Of a stretch of 34,011 bases of DNA, positions 13,043 through 22,415 are shown piece after piece. Below the pieces are notes generated by a model. It did no database searches. It was given only the letters and a program-made list of their open reading frames with translations, and was not told where the DNA came from. Within the stretch, counting starts at the first letter, position 1; every line of letters starts with the position of its first letter. The position numbers and the translations under genes were made by a program. The DNA is from Planctomycetota bacterium (GTDB lineage: Bacteria; Planctomycetota; Phycisphaerae; UBA1845). Location of the stretch: positions 1-34,011 of the forward strand of contig JAKQDH010000111.1 of the NCBI GenBank assembly GCA_029558835.1, in the 5' to 3' direction.

Positions 13043-14881
13043 ATGCGCATGGAGTCACGCTGGTTCACGCGCCTGCATGCGGCGGAATTGCTGGTCGTGT
13101 TCCTGATCGGCGCGGCCGGCATGCGCTTCCTGTTCTCCGGCACCGGCTGGGGTACGGAGCTGCGTCCCAACCTGGCGGGCAACGACTGCTTCTACCACGT
13201 CAAGATGGCCGTGCTGTTCCCGGAGGTGCCGCTCGCTGACGAGTTTCCCTGGCTGTCGCAGACGATCTTCAAGGCGCGGCACGTCAACCACCGCTGGGGG
13301 TTTCATGCCTACCTGGCGCCGTTCGTACGCATCGCGCACGCCCTGTGGGGTGACTACATTCCCGGCGCGCGGGTGGCCATGTGCGTATCGTTCGGGCTGG
13401 TGGTGTTGCTGGCGCAGCTCATTCTGATGAGCGAACGCGTGCGGTTTCGCTGGATGTGGCTGGCGTTATTGATGGCGCTGCCGGCGGACTTCTACCTGCG
13501 GCAGGCGTATGCCCGGCCGATCGGGCCGTCGCTGGTGTGCCTCCTGCTGGGCTGCTACTTCCTGCTGCGGGGGCGCTACGTGCTGCTGGCCCTGTCGATC
13601 GTGCTGTACACGCAGATGTACCTGGGCTCGTTCTTTCTGGTCATCGTAGCGGGCATTCACTTCGTCAGCGGGCTGTTGCAGCGGCCCCAGCCCATGTTTG
13701 ACTGGCGGCTGATCGTCTGGGTAGCGATCGGTTCCACGGTGGGCGTTGTGGTTCATCCGCACTTCCCGGAGAGCCTGCCGTTTCTGGAGACGCAGATTTT
13801 CGGCAGTGGCTTGACGCCGGAGATTCGGGTGGGACGGGAGTGGTACGCCTACGAGAACGTCTGGAGCTTCGCCAACCAGATGGGCGTGCCACTGAGCATG
13901 CTGGCGGCCGCGCTGGCGCTGCGGTTGCGGCTGGGGCGCCGGCTGACGCGCAACCAGTGGACGCTGCTGGTGGCCAACTTCTTCTTCCTGCTGCTGACGC
14001 TGAAGGCGCGGCGGTTCGTGGAGTATTGGCCGGTGTTCGCGGTGCTATCGGCGGCGACTCTGGTCAGCCCGCTGTTCGGGGCGGAACCCGCGCGGGACGC
14101 CCGGAGTGTGCCGGGCCGCACGCGCAGCGGACCGGTGTGGCTGATCCCGCCCGCGGCTATGCTGGCCGTGCTTGGGGCGTTCTTCACCGTGCGGTATCTG
14201 CCGTCGCAGTATACAGACCTGCTCGCGTGGTGGTTGATCTGGCTGGCCGCGGGGTTGGCGATGCTGCTCGTCAGTCTGCGCCGGGCGGCCGTTCAGCGAC
14301 CGAAGGTGCGTCTCGCTCAGCACGTGGTCATGGGCGTCAGCACAATGGCGGCGGTGCTGTCGCTGTGGTTCCTGGCGGCCGGGCCTGTGTATACCGCGGT
14401 GCGCAACATGGCCAAAGGCAAGTACGACCTGAACGAAGTGGAGGCGACGATGGCGGCCGTGGAGGCCCTTTCACAACCTGGCGACGTGGTTTTCACCGAT
14501 GACTGGGACATCTTCACGGTGTTCTTCTACTTCAACGACAAGAACTACTACATCGTCGGGCTGGACCCGGTATTCGGCTATCGGTACGACCCGGAGATGC
14601 GTGAGCGTTACGTGAAGATCACGCGTGGCGAGGCCCCCTGCCCGGCGACGGTGGAAGTGCCGCAGGGCGGCAAGCTGGTGCCGCACACCATCGAGGTAAC
14701 ACTCGAGGACATCCGCGACCGGTTCAACGCCCGCTTCGTAGTGGTGGACCGCGAGCACCAAGGGCTCGCCCGCAAGCTGGACCGCGCTGCGGACCTCGCC
14801 CGCCAGGTCTACCCGCCGCCGGCCGGCAGCAGGGCCCCGCTACCGCCCTATCGAGTCTACGAAATGCTGAACTCACAGTAA
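13043..14881 (+). CDS. Polytopic GT-C-type glycosyltransferase-like membrane protein
   Basis: The gene encodes 612 residues, starting at the ATG at 13043; a second ATG at 13049 is equally plausible and the ribosome site is weak. The first helix (about 12-32) is followed by a loop with NLAGNDCFYHVKMA. Its acidic-x-x-Tyr-His arrangement resembles the first-loop DxD-like motif of STT3/oligosaccharyltransferase and other GT-C enzymes. About ten to eleven more hydrophobic helices follow, up to about residue 460. A soluble C-terminal domain (about 465-612) contains DVVFTDDWDIFTVFFYF and ARFVVVDREHQG. A role in transferring sugars from a lipid carrier at the cell surface is inferred from fold type; donor and acceptor are unknown. 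It is the last gene of the plus-strand block and converges on the sulfatase gene. Confidence 0.7.
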   Translation: MRMESRWFTRLHAAELLVVFLIGAAGMRFLFSGTGWGTELRPNLAGNDCFYHVKMAVLFPEVPLADEFPWLSQTIFKARHVNHRWGFHAYLAPFVRIAHALWGDYIPGARVAMCVSFGLVVLLAQLILMSERVRFRWMWLALLMALPADFYLRQAYARPIGPSLVCLLLGCYFLLRGRYVLLALSIVLYTQMYLGSFFLVIVAGIHFVSGLLQRPQPMFDWRLIVWVAIGSTVGVVVHPHFPESLPFLETQIFGSGLTPEIRVGREWYAYENVWSFANQMGVPLSMLAAALALRLRLGRRLTRNQWTLLVANFFFLLLTLKARRFVEYWPVFAVLSAATLVSPLFGAEPARDARSVPGRTRSGPVWLIPPAAMLAVLGAFFTVRYLPSQYTDLLAWWLIWLAAGLAMLLVSLRRAAVQRPKVRLAQHVVMGVSTMAAVLSLWFLAAGPVYTAVRNMAKGKYDLNEVEATMAAVEALSQPGDVVFTDDWDIFTVFFYFNDKNYYIVGLDPVFGYRYDPEMRERYVKITRGEAPCPATVEVPQGGKLVPHTIEVTLEDIRDRFNARFVVVDREHQGLARKLDRAADLARQVYPPPAGSRAPLPPYRVYEMLNSQ

Positions 14882-14981
14882 GACCGGAGCGCAGGCCGGC
14901 AACCCAGATCTGTCTTGCCTCCGTGCCGTTCTCGGATGCCACCTGTGCGCAGGGGGACCCCGGCACCCCGGGACGTCGTGC

Positions 14982-17213
14982 TCAGGGGTTCACGACCAAC
15001 TCAAAACGTGCAATGTGTTCCTGAGGTCCGCCGTGCTGGGGCGATACGGAGCTGTCCTCGACGCGCACATCGAAGTAGAACACGCCGCTAGAGGCGGGTA
15101 CGCCGCTGATGCAGCCGTCCGCGCCCACGCTCAAGCCTGCGGGCAGGCCCGTCCATTGGGAGTCGTGATTGCCGGGGTACTCACCCCAGTGGTACGGTGG
15201 GGTTCCGCCGACGGCTTGGACCTGAAAGGTGTACGGGTTGCCGCGTTGGGCAGGGGCCGGCGACCCCCACGGATGTACGAACCCCACCATCGTCAGCCCG
15301 CGTTCTTCGGCCAGCAGGGCGCCCAGGTCAGCCTTCACTTCCCCGAAGGCAGGGTTGGCGTGCTGGCTCTGCAACTCGTAAGGGTCCGTCTGCAGATCAT
15401 AGAGCTCGTCTACCCAGACTCCGTTCCACAGGTAGTCGTACAGCACGTACTTCCAGCCCTGCTGTCGGATCGCCCCCCAACTGGTAGCCAGTGTCGGCTT
15501 ATCCAGACGATAGAACTCCAACAGGAGCGAGTCCCTCCAGGGCGCCTGCGCGTCCTCAATGACCTCCACCAGGCTTGAGCCGTTGCTCAAGGGAGTCTCC
15601 GTGATCTCCTCCTTGGTGTAGCCCGCCAGGTGCAGGATGGTGGCGGGCACGTCCAGGTCCGCCGCCACAAGCTGGTTTCGCGTCCCGGGATCAGCGCCGG
15701 GCATGCGGATCACCAGCGGCACGCGGATGGACTCCTCGTAGGGCCAGCACTTGGAGAAACGCTTGTGTTCTCCCCACATCTCGCCGTTGTCGGACGTGAA
15801 GATCACCACGGTGTTGTCCCGGAGCCAGGGGTCCTGGTCCAGGGTGGTGCAGATGCTGCCCACCATGCGGTCCACCGCCCGCAGGCAGCGCAGCATGTCG
15901 GCGAAGAACTGGTCCGGGCTGCGGTTGCCCGAGGCGTAGGGGAAGTGCCCGGTGTAGTACCGGCTGAAAGTCGGTTCGACGTAGTTACGCAAGTGCCACG
16001 GCTTGTCGCTGACGTCCTCTTCGCCCCAGGCCCGTCCCCGGTATTCAAACCCGGGAAACAACTGGGCATCTTCCGGAGCGGGCGTGGCGGGGTCATGGGG
16101 CGCATACGGAGCGAGGAAGAGGAAGAAAGGCACCTGCCGCAGGGCGGCGTCCTCCAGATAGGCCAGACTCAGGTCTTCCTGCAAGTGCGTGAGGTAGGGC
16201 ATCACGCCGACTGCCCGTTGCAGCTTAGCCACATCGACCAGGTCCACATCCCCGTCGCTGTCCAGGTCAAAGAAGCTACAGTCCGGACCGCAGGGGACGC
16301 CCGGTCCCGACAGACAGGGGACGGCATACTTGAAGTCATCCTTGTCGATGGACCCGCTGTGCGTGTAGTCACCTGCACACGTGTACAGCCCCCGGACAAC
16401 CGAGGAAACCGAGGGCGGGAAGCCCTGAGCTTCCTGCACCGCGAGAAACTCTTCCAGCCCGGAAAACGGCCTGGGCAACATGATGTCCAGCGGCGTCAGC
16501 AGCCCACGTTCCGGTCCTGCGGTTGAACTCGAGCCGATCGTGAGTTCCTGCCCCAGGTAGTTGGAGTTCCAGCATTGCATCCACGTGCTCCACCCCGGGG
16601 GCACGTAATGGCGGCCGGAGATGTACTGGCCGCTGGGATTGTAGCCGGTGATGCGCGCGGAGTCGTTGATGTACTTTCCCAGGAAGGCCGTCCGGTATCC
16701 CCGGTCTTGCAGGAGGGTCGCCAGACTCCGGTTGTCATGGAACCGGGTCGCTCCCCCGCAGGGGAGCTCATTGGTAAGCACCCCCGTATGGCGGGCGTAG
16801 AATCCACCCGAGAGAATGGAAGCGCGGGAGGGCGCGCAGATCGGCGAGGTGACGAAAGTCTGGGCAAACAGGATCCCCGACGTCAGCAGATGTGCTTCGA
16901 CGTTCGGCATCACCTCCTGAGGCATGTACTGCGGGGCGACGCCGGCCAACGTATCCCAACGCTGGTCGTCGGTCATGATGTAGATGATGTTGGGTTGCGT
17001 AGGCAGCCTGGGTCGGTGCCTGTGCACCTCCACCGCGCTGTGCTCGGCGTCGCGGTGCGAAGTGGAGGTGGCAGCGGCCGCGCCGCGGGCAAGGGGCCCG
17101 GCCTCGCTCGAGGTCGCTTGCTTCTCCGGGCCACCCGCGGGCACGCGTCCTCCGGCAATTGCGCAGACCAGCAACCACAGCGATGCTTTGCCCCACGGCT
17201 GTTTGGGTGACAT
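14982..17213 (-). CDS. Secreted sulfatase with internal dockerin-like module and C-terminal Ig-like domain
   Basis: The gene encodes 743 residues; GAGGAG precedes the ATG at 17213. An N-terminal signal segment (about 9-22) is followed by the type I sulfatase fold: NIIYIMTDDQRWD (75-87, metal-binding Asp pair) and CAPSR (126-130), whose Cys is the formylglycine site. FTSDNGEMWGEHK is the second metal and active-site segment. Between residues about 277 and 337 lies a Cys/Asp-rich EF-hand module (GDYTHSGSIDKDDF and DLDSDGDVDLVDVAKLQRA) typical of planctomycete dockerin-like domains. It interrupts the catalytic domain. The C-terminus (about 650-743) is a putative Ig-like domain (GTPPYHW, GLPAGLSV, GVPASSGVF). 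The enzyme needs a formylglycine-generating enzyme, not seen here. The substrate is probably a sulfated polysaccharide, but it cannot be read from sequence. Confidence 0.92.
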   Translation of the reverse strand: MSPKQPWGKASLWLLVCAIAGGRVPAGGPEKQATSSEAGPLARGAAAATSTSHRDAEHSAVEVHRHRPRLPTQPNIIYIMTDDQRWDTLAGVAPQYMPQEVMPNVEAHLLTSGILFAQTFVTSPICAPSRASILSGGFYARHTGVLTNELPCGGATRFHDNRSLATLLQDRGYRTAFLGKYINDSARITGYNPSGQYISGRHYVPPGWSTWMQCWNSNYLGQELTIGSSSTAGPERGLLTPLDIMLPRPFSGLEEFLAVQEAQGFPPSVSSVVRGLYTCAGDYTHSGSIDKDDFKYAVPCLSGPGVPCGPDCSFFDLDSDGDVDLVDVAKLQRAVGVMPYLTHLQEDLSLAYLEDAALRQVPFFLFLAPYAPHDPATPAPEDAQLFPGFEYRGRAWGEEDVSDKPWHLRNYVEPTFSRYYTGHFPYASGNRSPDQFFADMLRCLRAVDRMVGSICTTLDQDPWLRDNTVVIFTSDNGEMWGEHKRFSKCWPYEESIRVPLVIRMPGADPGTRNQLVAADLDVPATILHLAGYTKEEITETPLSNGSSLVEVIEDAQAPWRDSLLLEFYRLDKPTLATSWGAIRQQGWKYVLYDYLWNGVWVDELYDLQTDPYELQSQHANPAFGEVKADLGALLAEERGLTMVGFVHPWGSPAPAQRGNPYTFQVQAVGGTPPYHWGEYPGNHDSQWTGLPAGLSVGADGCISGVPASSGVFYFDVRVEDSSVSPQHGGPQEHIARFELVVNP

Positions 17214-17706
17214 GGTCCGTGCGCTCCTCGTCTACACCGAAACCCCTGCGTCAGTTCGAACGCAGACGCTACGCGCCGCCTGAAGCGCTTGAACTGATAA
17301 GCCGCGCAGACGCTGGCCCTACGACGTGGCCTTGGTACCGACAGACACGCAGTCCACCGACGTTCCGCAGAGCGGTGTCCCTGCACTTCGCGGCACCCCC
17401 CCGCCTCTGCCTCCGCAACTTCGGAGTACGGGAACCTCAAGGGCGATTCTAGCAAAAACGGAGGACTCGCGTCAACGTCCCTCTCACAACCTGTTGATAC
17501 GCAAGACCTTATGGCTCTGATGCCCGTCAACTCGCCACCAGGATCCCACCGAACCGGTCGCGTCGGAGACGGCGCGGACGCACCTCCGAAGTGAGCGCGC
17601 CGGTCTCCGCTGCCCGCGACAGCCGGCTTCGAGATGCCGCGCGAGCAAGAGCACCGGCTCCAGGACGCTTGGCCGCGTACGTCGTCGGGGGCTCCCTCGG
17701 TAGCAC

Positions 17707-17789
17707 TGGGCGAGGCGGGACTCGAACCCGCACGTCCTTGCGGACAGGGGATTTTAAGTCCCCAGCGTCTGCCATTCCGCCACTCGCCC
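17707..17789 (-). tRNA. tRNA-Leu (anticodon UAA)
   Basis: The minus strand folds as an 83-base class II tRNA. The acceptor stem is GGGCGAG with CTCGCCC plus discriminator A. The anticodon arm is GGGGA-CTTAAAA-TCCCC with anticodon TAA. A long variable arm (TGTCCGCAAGGACGT) and a T arm GCGGG-TTCGAGT-CCCGC complete it. The long variable arm and anticodon identify leucine, reading UUA. The 3' CCA is not encoded, so it must be added after transcription. Confidence 0.95.
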
Positions 17790-18288
17790 GGCGGGACCGT
17801 AAGACGACTACGCCAAGTCGGAGCGCTTCGCAAGAGTGGCCCGCTTTGCTTCGCGTGGCGGCGTGCTTGGCGGCCGGTGGAGGCAGTCCAGGTCCGATCC
17901 GGGTGGCCCGAGGACCCGAACACCAGGCGGGTACCACGTTGGCCGCGGGGGAGCCACCGGCCTGGGGCAACGTGACCCTCCGGAGCACAGTGAATGGGCG
18001 GGGTGATTCGCGTCGCGCCCGAGCCTGGCCTCCGGCAATCGTGATCCGTCGGTTTGTCCCACGGGCCGCGTCCCCCCTGCTGGTGGCGGCTTGGCCAGGA
18101 CTGGGGCGGCGACTGGTAGCTCTCCAGTTGTCGGACTTTGTCGGCGGCGGCTTTTCTTTCGCGCTCGGGCTGCCACCAAGTGGCCTATAATGGGGAAGGC
18201 ACTACGTTTATTCATGGTTCTGCGTTGCACTCGCCAGGGAGGGAGCGTGCTGCGCTTCTGAGTAGGCCCGCGCAGACGGGAGAGTGGG

Positions 18289-18408
18289 CGGCTGGCATGC
18301 CCGAACCGACGGCGCCTGTCTGGCGGCAGGCAGGTCGGCATGCGGTTGGAGACGGCAGGGTCGGGCACGGGAGCAAGCATGGCGACGCTGCGCTTGGCCA
18401 TGCCGCCC
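18289..18408 (+). repeat. Family D interspersed element
   Basis: It opens GGCTGGCATGCCCGAA and closes GCGCTTGGCCATGCCGCCC, with inner GGCATGC segments. The copy at 21450-21547 shares GGCGACGCTGCGCTTGGCCA almost exactly (one difference). No gene is visible inside. Confidence 0.8.
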
Positions 18409-18560
18409 TGCACTGGCCGTCGGCTTCCCAATGAAATGGTGCCATGGGGCTGACAGCGTACGCGCGGCGCCGGGTGATGGACGTGCAGGGGGTGGCGGGG
18501 GTTCTTCGGTTTGGCTCATCCTGAGGTGCCCGTTGTTGCCCGATGGCAAGGGGGAGACTC

Positions 18561-21380
18561 ATGGCAGGAGTGATGATGCCGATGCTGGGCGGGGTGCTGG
18601 TTTCGACGTTGATCGCGGTGGCGGGATTCCCGGCCCCGGCAGACGGCTCCGGTGTTGAGGAGGAGTCGGCGGGGTGGCGGACCGCGCCGACGGGTGGCGC
18701 TGCCGATCCCTTTCGGGGGCCGCACGAGGTCGTGGGCGATCCGTACGTGCAGGTCCCGCGCGAGCAACAGCGCGTGACGCCCGCCGTCCGTCATCGCCGC
18801 GGGCAGTACGTCAGCATCCAGGTGAACGTGGACGCCGACGGCCACAACATCGTGGGCGATGCCGCCAACGAGCCGTCGATCGCCGTAGACCCCCATGACC
18901 CGGACCGGATGGTCATCGGGTGGCGGCAGTTCAACACCGTGGCCAGCAACTTCCGTCAGGCGGGGTGGGCCTACACGAGCGACGGCGGTGCCACCTGGAC
19001 CTTTCCCGGCGTGATTGACCCGGGGGTGTTCCGCTCCGACCCCGTCGTCGATGTGAACGCCGACGGCATCTTCTTCTACAACAGTCTCACCGTCGCGGGT
19101 TCGCTTTATCTGTGCCACGTGTTCCGCTCGGAGGATGGCGGGGCGTCCTGGGGGACGACCGCGTACGCCTACGGCGGCGACAAGCAATGGCAGGTGATCG
19201 ACACTACCGACGGCGTGGGGCGCAACAACATTTACGCCAACTGGACGAGGGCCTACAGCATTTGCAGCGGGAGCTTCACGCGCTCGTATGACGGCGGGGT
19301 CAGCTTCGTGGATTGCACGAATGTTCCCGGCAGTCCCTCCTGGGGCACCCTGGCCGTGGGACCCACCGGCGACCTGTACGTCAGCGGCAACGGGTTTGTG
19401 GTGACAAAGTCCACGACTATGAAATACGCGGGCCAGCCCGCCCAGTGGGACTTCTCCCGCACTGTGAATCTGGATGGCAGCATGGTGATGTCGGCCGGGC
19501 CCAACCCCGGCGGCCTCCTCGGCCAGAACTGGATCGCAGTGGACCACTCCGACGGGCCCACGCACGGCTATGTGTACATGGTCTGTTCGGTGGAACGCGA
19601 CTCGAACCCCGACCCGCTCGACGTCATGTTCGCGCGCAGCACGGACGGCGGCTGGACCTGGAGCGCCCCCGTCCGCATCAATGACGACCCCGGCACTTCC
19701 GCCTGGCAATGGTTCGCCACGATGTCGGTTGCCCCGAACGGGCGAATCGACGTGGTGTGGGCGGACACCCGCAACGACCCCGGAGGCTACCTGTCCGAAC
19801 TGTACTACTCGTATTCGGCGGACGGCGGCGTGCACTGGTCGCCCAATACGCCCCTGACTCCACCGTTTGATCCCCACGTCGGCTGGCCCCACCAGAACAA
19901 ACTCGGCGATTACTACGACATGTGGTCGGACGATGTGGGGGTGAGCCTGGCTTACGCGGCCACCTTCAACAACGAACAGGACGTCTACTTCCTTCGCATC
20001 AGCGTGGACTGCAACGACAACGGGACTTACGATCTGCTGGACATATCCGCCGGGACCAGCTTCGACTGCAACGAGAACTGGGTTCCCGATGAGTGCGACA
20101 TCGCGGACGGTTCCAGTTGGGACGATGATCTCAACGGAGTACCGGACGAATGCGAGGTAACGCGGTATTACGTGAAGGCCGACGCCACCGGTACCGGGCA
20201 CGGGACGAGTTGGACCGATGCCTACACGTCGCTCAAGCCCGCCTTGGACAGCGCGGCTCAGCCCTGTAGCCCGGTGACGGAAGTGTGGGTCGCCGAGGGT
20301 ACCTACACGCCCGGCGTTACCCGCGCCGCCACCTTCACCTTGGGCAGTGGGGTCGCGGTCTATGGCGGCTTCACCGGCGTGGAGACGGACGTCAGCCAGC
20401 GTGACCCCGTACGCCACGTCACCATCCTCAGCGGCGATCTCAACGGCGACGACGGTCCCGGCTTCACCAACATCAGCGACAACAGCCATCACGTCGTGAC
20501 GGCCAGCGGCACCGACGCCACCGCGCTGCTGGACGGCTTCGTCATCCGCGGCGGCAACCCCACGGGCGCCACGACCATCAACGGCGGCGGCATCCTCAAC
20601 GTCGGCGGCCACGCCATCTTCCGCAACTGCCGTATCCTGAACAACAGCGGCAACCAGGGTAGCGGCATGTACAACACCACCAGCGCGGGCCCCACGCTCA
20701 TCAACTGCGCCTTCAGCGGCAACTCGGCGGCCGTGGGGACGTTGGCCGCTGTCAGCAGCTCCACGCTCACGATCATTCATGGCACGCTTGCCGGCAACAC
20801 GGCCCTGGTGGGCGCGGGCCTCTTCCTCGCCGGATCGACCTCCGTGGCGACGGCGACCAGTTGCGTGCTGTGGGGCAATACCGATAACAGCGGCAGCGGG
20901 CAGTCTTCGCAGGTGTATGTCAACAGCGGGACGGTCGCCCTCAACTACAGTTGTGTGCAGGGCTGGACGGGCAGCCTCGGCGGCACGGGTAACACCGGCG
21001 CGGACCCGTTGCTCATCGATATCGACGGGGCGGACAACCTACCGGGCACCCTGGATGACAACCTGCGTTTGTCCGCAGGCTCATCGGGCATCAACACCGG
21101 TGACCCGGGGTTCGTGCCTGCTCCCGAGGACCGCGACCTCGATGGTCACGCCCGGCTGCTGTGCAGCCGGGTGGACATGGGCGCCTACGAGTTCGGGATC
21201 GGCGATTACGATTGCGATCAGGATGTCGATCTGGCGGACGTGGCCGCGCTGCAGAACTGCTTCACCGGCACCGCGGGCGGAGCCTACTCCGCCGGGTGCG
21301 AGGCGGTGGACTTCGACCTCGATGGCCGGGTCGATGCGCAGGACTTCGCAGGCTTCCAAGCCCTCCTCGCCGGTCCGTGA
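18561..21380 (+). CDS. Large secreted Asp-box, EF-hand, beta-helix and dockerin protein
   Basis: The gene encodes 939 residues. I start at the ATG at 18561 because AAGGGGGA lies 5 bases upstream. A signal segment spans about residues 5-25. Residues about 55-470 are a sialidase-like beta-propeller with five Asp-box turns (TSDGGATW, SEDGGASW, SYDGGVSF, STDGGWTW, SADGGVHW). Next comes a Cys/Asp-rich calcium-type linker (DCNDNGTYDLLD, DCNENWVPDECD, DDLNGVPDECE). Residues about 530-870 form a right-handed beta-helix (YYVKADATGTGHGTSWTDAYTSL start, repeated GGxxNxG and NCxxxxN rungs, ending GAYEFG). The last 60 residues are a dockerin-like pair (DYDCDQDVDLADVAALQNC and DFDLDGRVDAQDF). No sialidase catalytic Arg triad is evident to me, so it is more likely a surface or adhesive mosaic than an enzyme. 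This composition is typical of planctomycetes. Confidence 0.88.
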   Translation: MAGVMMPMLGGVLVSTLIAVAGFPAPADGSGVEEESAGWRTAPTGGAADPFRGPHEVVGDPYVQVPREQQRVTPAVRHRRGQYVSIQVNVDADGHNIVGDAANEPSIAVDPHDPDRMVIGWRQFNTVASNFRQAGWAYTSDGGATWTFPGVIDPGVFRSDPVVDVNADGIFFYNSLTVAGSLYLCHVFRSEDGGASWGTTAYAYGGDKQWQVIDTTDGVGRNNIYANWTRAYSICSGSFTRSYDGGVSFVDCTNVPGSPSWGTLAVGPTGDLYVSGNGFVVTKSTTMKYAGQPAQWDFSRTVNLDGSMVMSAGPNPGGLLGQNWIAVDHSDGPTHGYVYMVCSVERDSNPDPLDVMFARSTDGGWTWSAPVRINDDPGTSAWQWFATMSVAPNGRIDVVWADTRNDPGGYLSELYYSYSADGGVHWSPNTPLTPPFDPHVGWPHQNKLGDYYDMWSDDVGVSLAYAATFNNEQDVYFLRISVDCNDNGTYDLLDISAGTSFDCNENWVPDECDIADGSSWDDDLNGVPDECEVTRYYVKADATGTGHGTSWTDAYTSLKPALDSAAQPCSPVTEVWVAEGTYTPGVTRAATFTLGSGVAVYGGFTGVETDVSQRDPVRHVTILSGDLNGDDGPGFTNISDNSHHVVTASGTDATALLDGFVIRGGNPTGATTINGGGILNVGGHAIFRNCRILNNSGNQGSGMYNTTSAGPTLINCAFSGNSAAVGTLAAVSSSTLTIIHGTLAGNTALVGAGLFLAGSTSVATATSCVLWGNTDNSGSGQSSQVYVNSGTVALNYSCVQGWTGSLGGTGNTGADPLLIDIDGADNLPGTLDDNLRLSAGSSGINTGDPGFVPAPEDRDLDGHARLLCSRVDMGAYEFGIGDYDCDQDVDLADVAALQNCFTGTAGGAYSAGCEAVDFDLDGRVDAQDFAGFQALLAGP

Positions 21381-21449
21381 TCGAGAGGCCCTTTCAAGAC
21401 GCTTCTTGAGCCGCAAGCTTCATAGAACCACGCAAAAGGGAAAGCAGTA

Positions 21450-21547
21450 GGGTGGCATGCCCAAGCCGAAGGCGCCGGCATGCTGTCGCAGGAGCCGGCC
21501 GCCCCCCGCGGAACGGCATGGCGGCGCTGCGCTTGGCCATGCCACCC
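21450..21547 (+). repeat. Family D interspersed element
   Basis: It starts GGGTGGCATGCCCAAGC and ends GCTTGGCCATGCCACCC, so the ends are near-perfect inverted repeats. It lies between the convergent 18561-21380 (+) and SMUG1 (-) genes and may help terminate both. Confidence 0.85.
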
Positions 21548-21560
21548 GTTCTTCCAACCG

Positions 21561-22301
21561 TCACTCTTCCCGCCGCGCAGAGCCACTCAGTCGGATGCCG
21601 AGCGCGGTGAGCTGCGCCGTCGCCTGGGCGGCCCAGTTGCGGTTGGCGGTGGGACTGGCGGGGCTGGGATGCGGAATCCGGCCGATCGCCACGTCGACCT
21701 CGTGCAACGCAGCGTGGGCCCGGGTCTCGGCGAAGCGCCCGATGCCGATCACCCAGCGCGGCTGAAGGCACTCGACGAGTTGCCGCAGGGCCTCATCGCA
21801 GGCGGCAAAGAGCGACTCGCGTTCGTCGGCCGGCAGCTTGTCCGGCGTGCGGTTGCGGCCGCCCGCCTCCAGGAAGCACAGCGGGCAGTAGTTGGCGACA
21901 AAGAACCGGCGGAAGAAACGCGGCGGCGTGCCGAACGTGTCGCGGGCCCAGCCCCACAGGCGCTGGCCGCTGACCTCGCGCCGCGAACAGGCCAGCCCGA
22001 GCACCGGCCGGCGGGGGTGCTCGTGCCGCGGCCGGCCGACGGGTGCATCCAGCCGCAACCAGTCCCTCACAGCCGACACTTCACCGAACGGCACGCCCGT
22101 CTGGGCCATGCCCCAGGGACCCGGGTTCATACCTAGCAGCACGACCTCCTTACGTCCCCGGCCGTAGCGTTCCAGGTACTGCGCGTGCATCTTCCGGGCA
22201 TAGTCAAGGGGGTTGTAGACGTAGGCCACCGGCAGCCCGAAGGCCATGCCGGCCGTCCTCGCCGCCAGGGCCGCGATCACCTGAGCCGAAGATACCCCCA
22301 C
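21561..22301 (-). CDS. SMUG1-type uracil-DNA glycosylase
   Basis: The gene encodes 246 residues if it starts at the GTG at 22301. GTG 22280 or ATG 22247 are alternatives; the frame stays open to 22400 but that part is not family-like. The motif GMNPGPWGMAQTG (about 57-69) is the SMUG1 active-site water-binding loop, with PFGEVSAVRDWL and EHPRRPVLGL following. The second motif HPSPASP (211-217) is the DNA-intercalating and catalytic loop. GRNRTPDKLP and VANYCPLCFLE also match vertebrate SMUG1. It should remove uracil and hydroxymethyluracil from DNA, the first step of base-excision repair, in the cytoplasm. SMUG1 is uncommon in bacteria but is known in Planctomycetes and some Proteobacteria. 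It diverges from the DUF488 gene across about 114 bases. Confidence 0.93.
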   Translation of the reverse strand: MGVSSAQVIAALAARTAGMAFGLPVAYVYNPLDYARKMHAQYLERYGRGRKEVVLLGMNPGPWGMAQTGVPFGEVSAVRDWLRLDAPVGRPRHEHPRRPVLGLACSRREVSGQRLWGWARDTFGTPPRFFRRFFVANYCPLCFLEAGGRNRTPDKLPADERESLFAACDEALRQLVECLQPRWVIGIGRFAETRAHAALHEVDVAIGRIPHPSPASPTANRNWAAQATAQLTALGIRLSGSARREE

Positions 22302-22339
22302 TTTGCCCGCCGCCCTTCCCGCGCCCGCTCCTGAGACCG

Positions 22340-22400
22340 GGTCCAGATAGCCCCTGGCAGTCGCGGACTGGGAGTGTAGAATATAGCAGGCAGGTCGCAA
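22340..22400. promoter_or_regulatory. Candidate divergent promoter region
   Basis: An AT-rich patch (TAGAATATA, 22377-22385) stands out between the divergent SMUG1 and DUF488 genes. TAGAAT (22377-22382) could be a plus-strand -10, and TATATT on the minus strand overlaps it. No good -35 is seen for either direction. Confidence 0.3.
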
Positions 22401-22415
22401 GTGAGGGCACGGGAC

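Larger units (their letters stand above)
17214..18560. other. Long gene-poor region around the tRNA gene
   Basis: I find no supportable protein gene here. Open frames that cross it have no ribosome site, no recognisable domain, and run through the tRNA or a repeat. The content is the tRNA-Leu gene, a family-D element (18289-18408), and otherwise unstructured sequence. Promoters for the sulfatase (-) and the large secreted protein (+) must lie at its ends. Confidence 0.6.

Noticed and set aside
17591..18190. Possible protein gene overlapping the tRNA region
   Set aside because: The frame runs across the tRNA-Leu gene on the opposite strand, has no recognisable domain and no ribosome site.
18561..21380. 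Active sialidase
   Set aside because: Five Asp boxes are present, but these occur in many propellers; I could not find the catalytic Arg triad and nucleophile.
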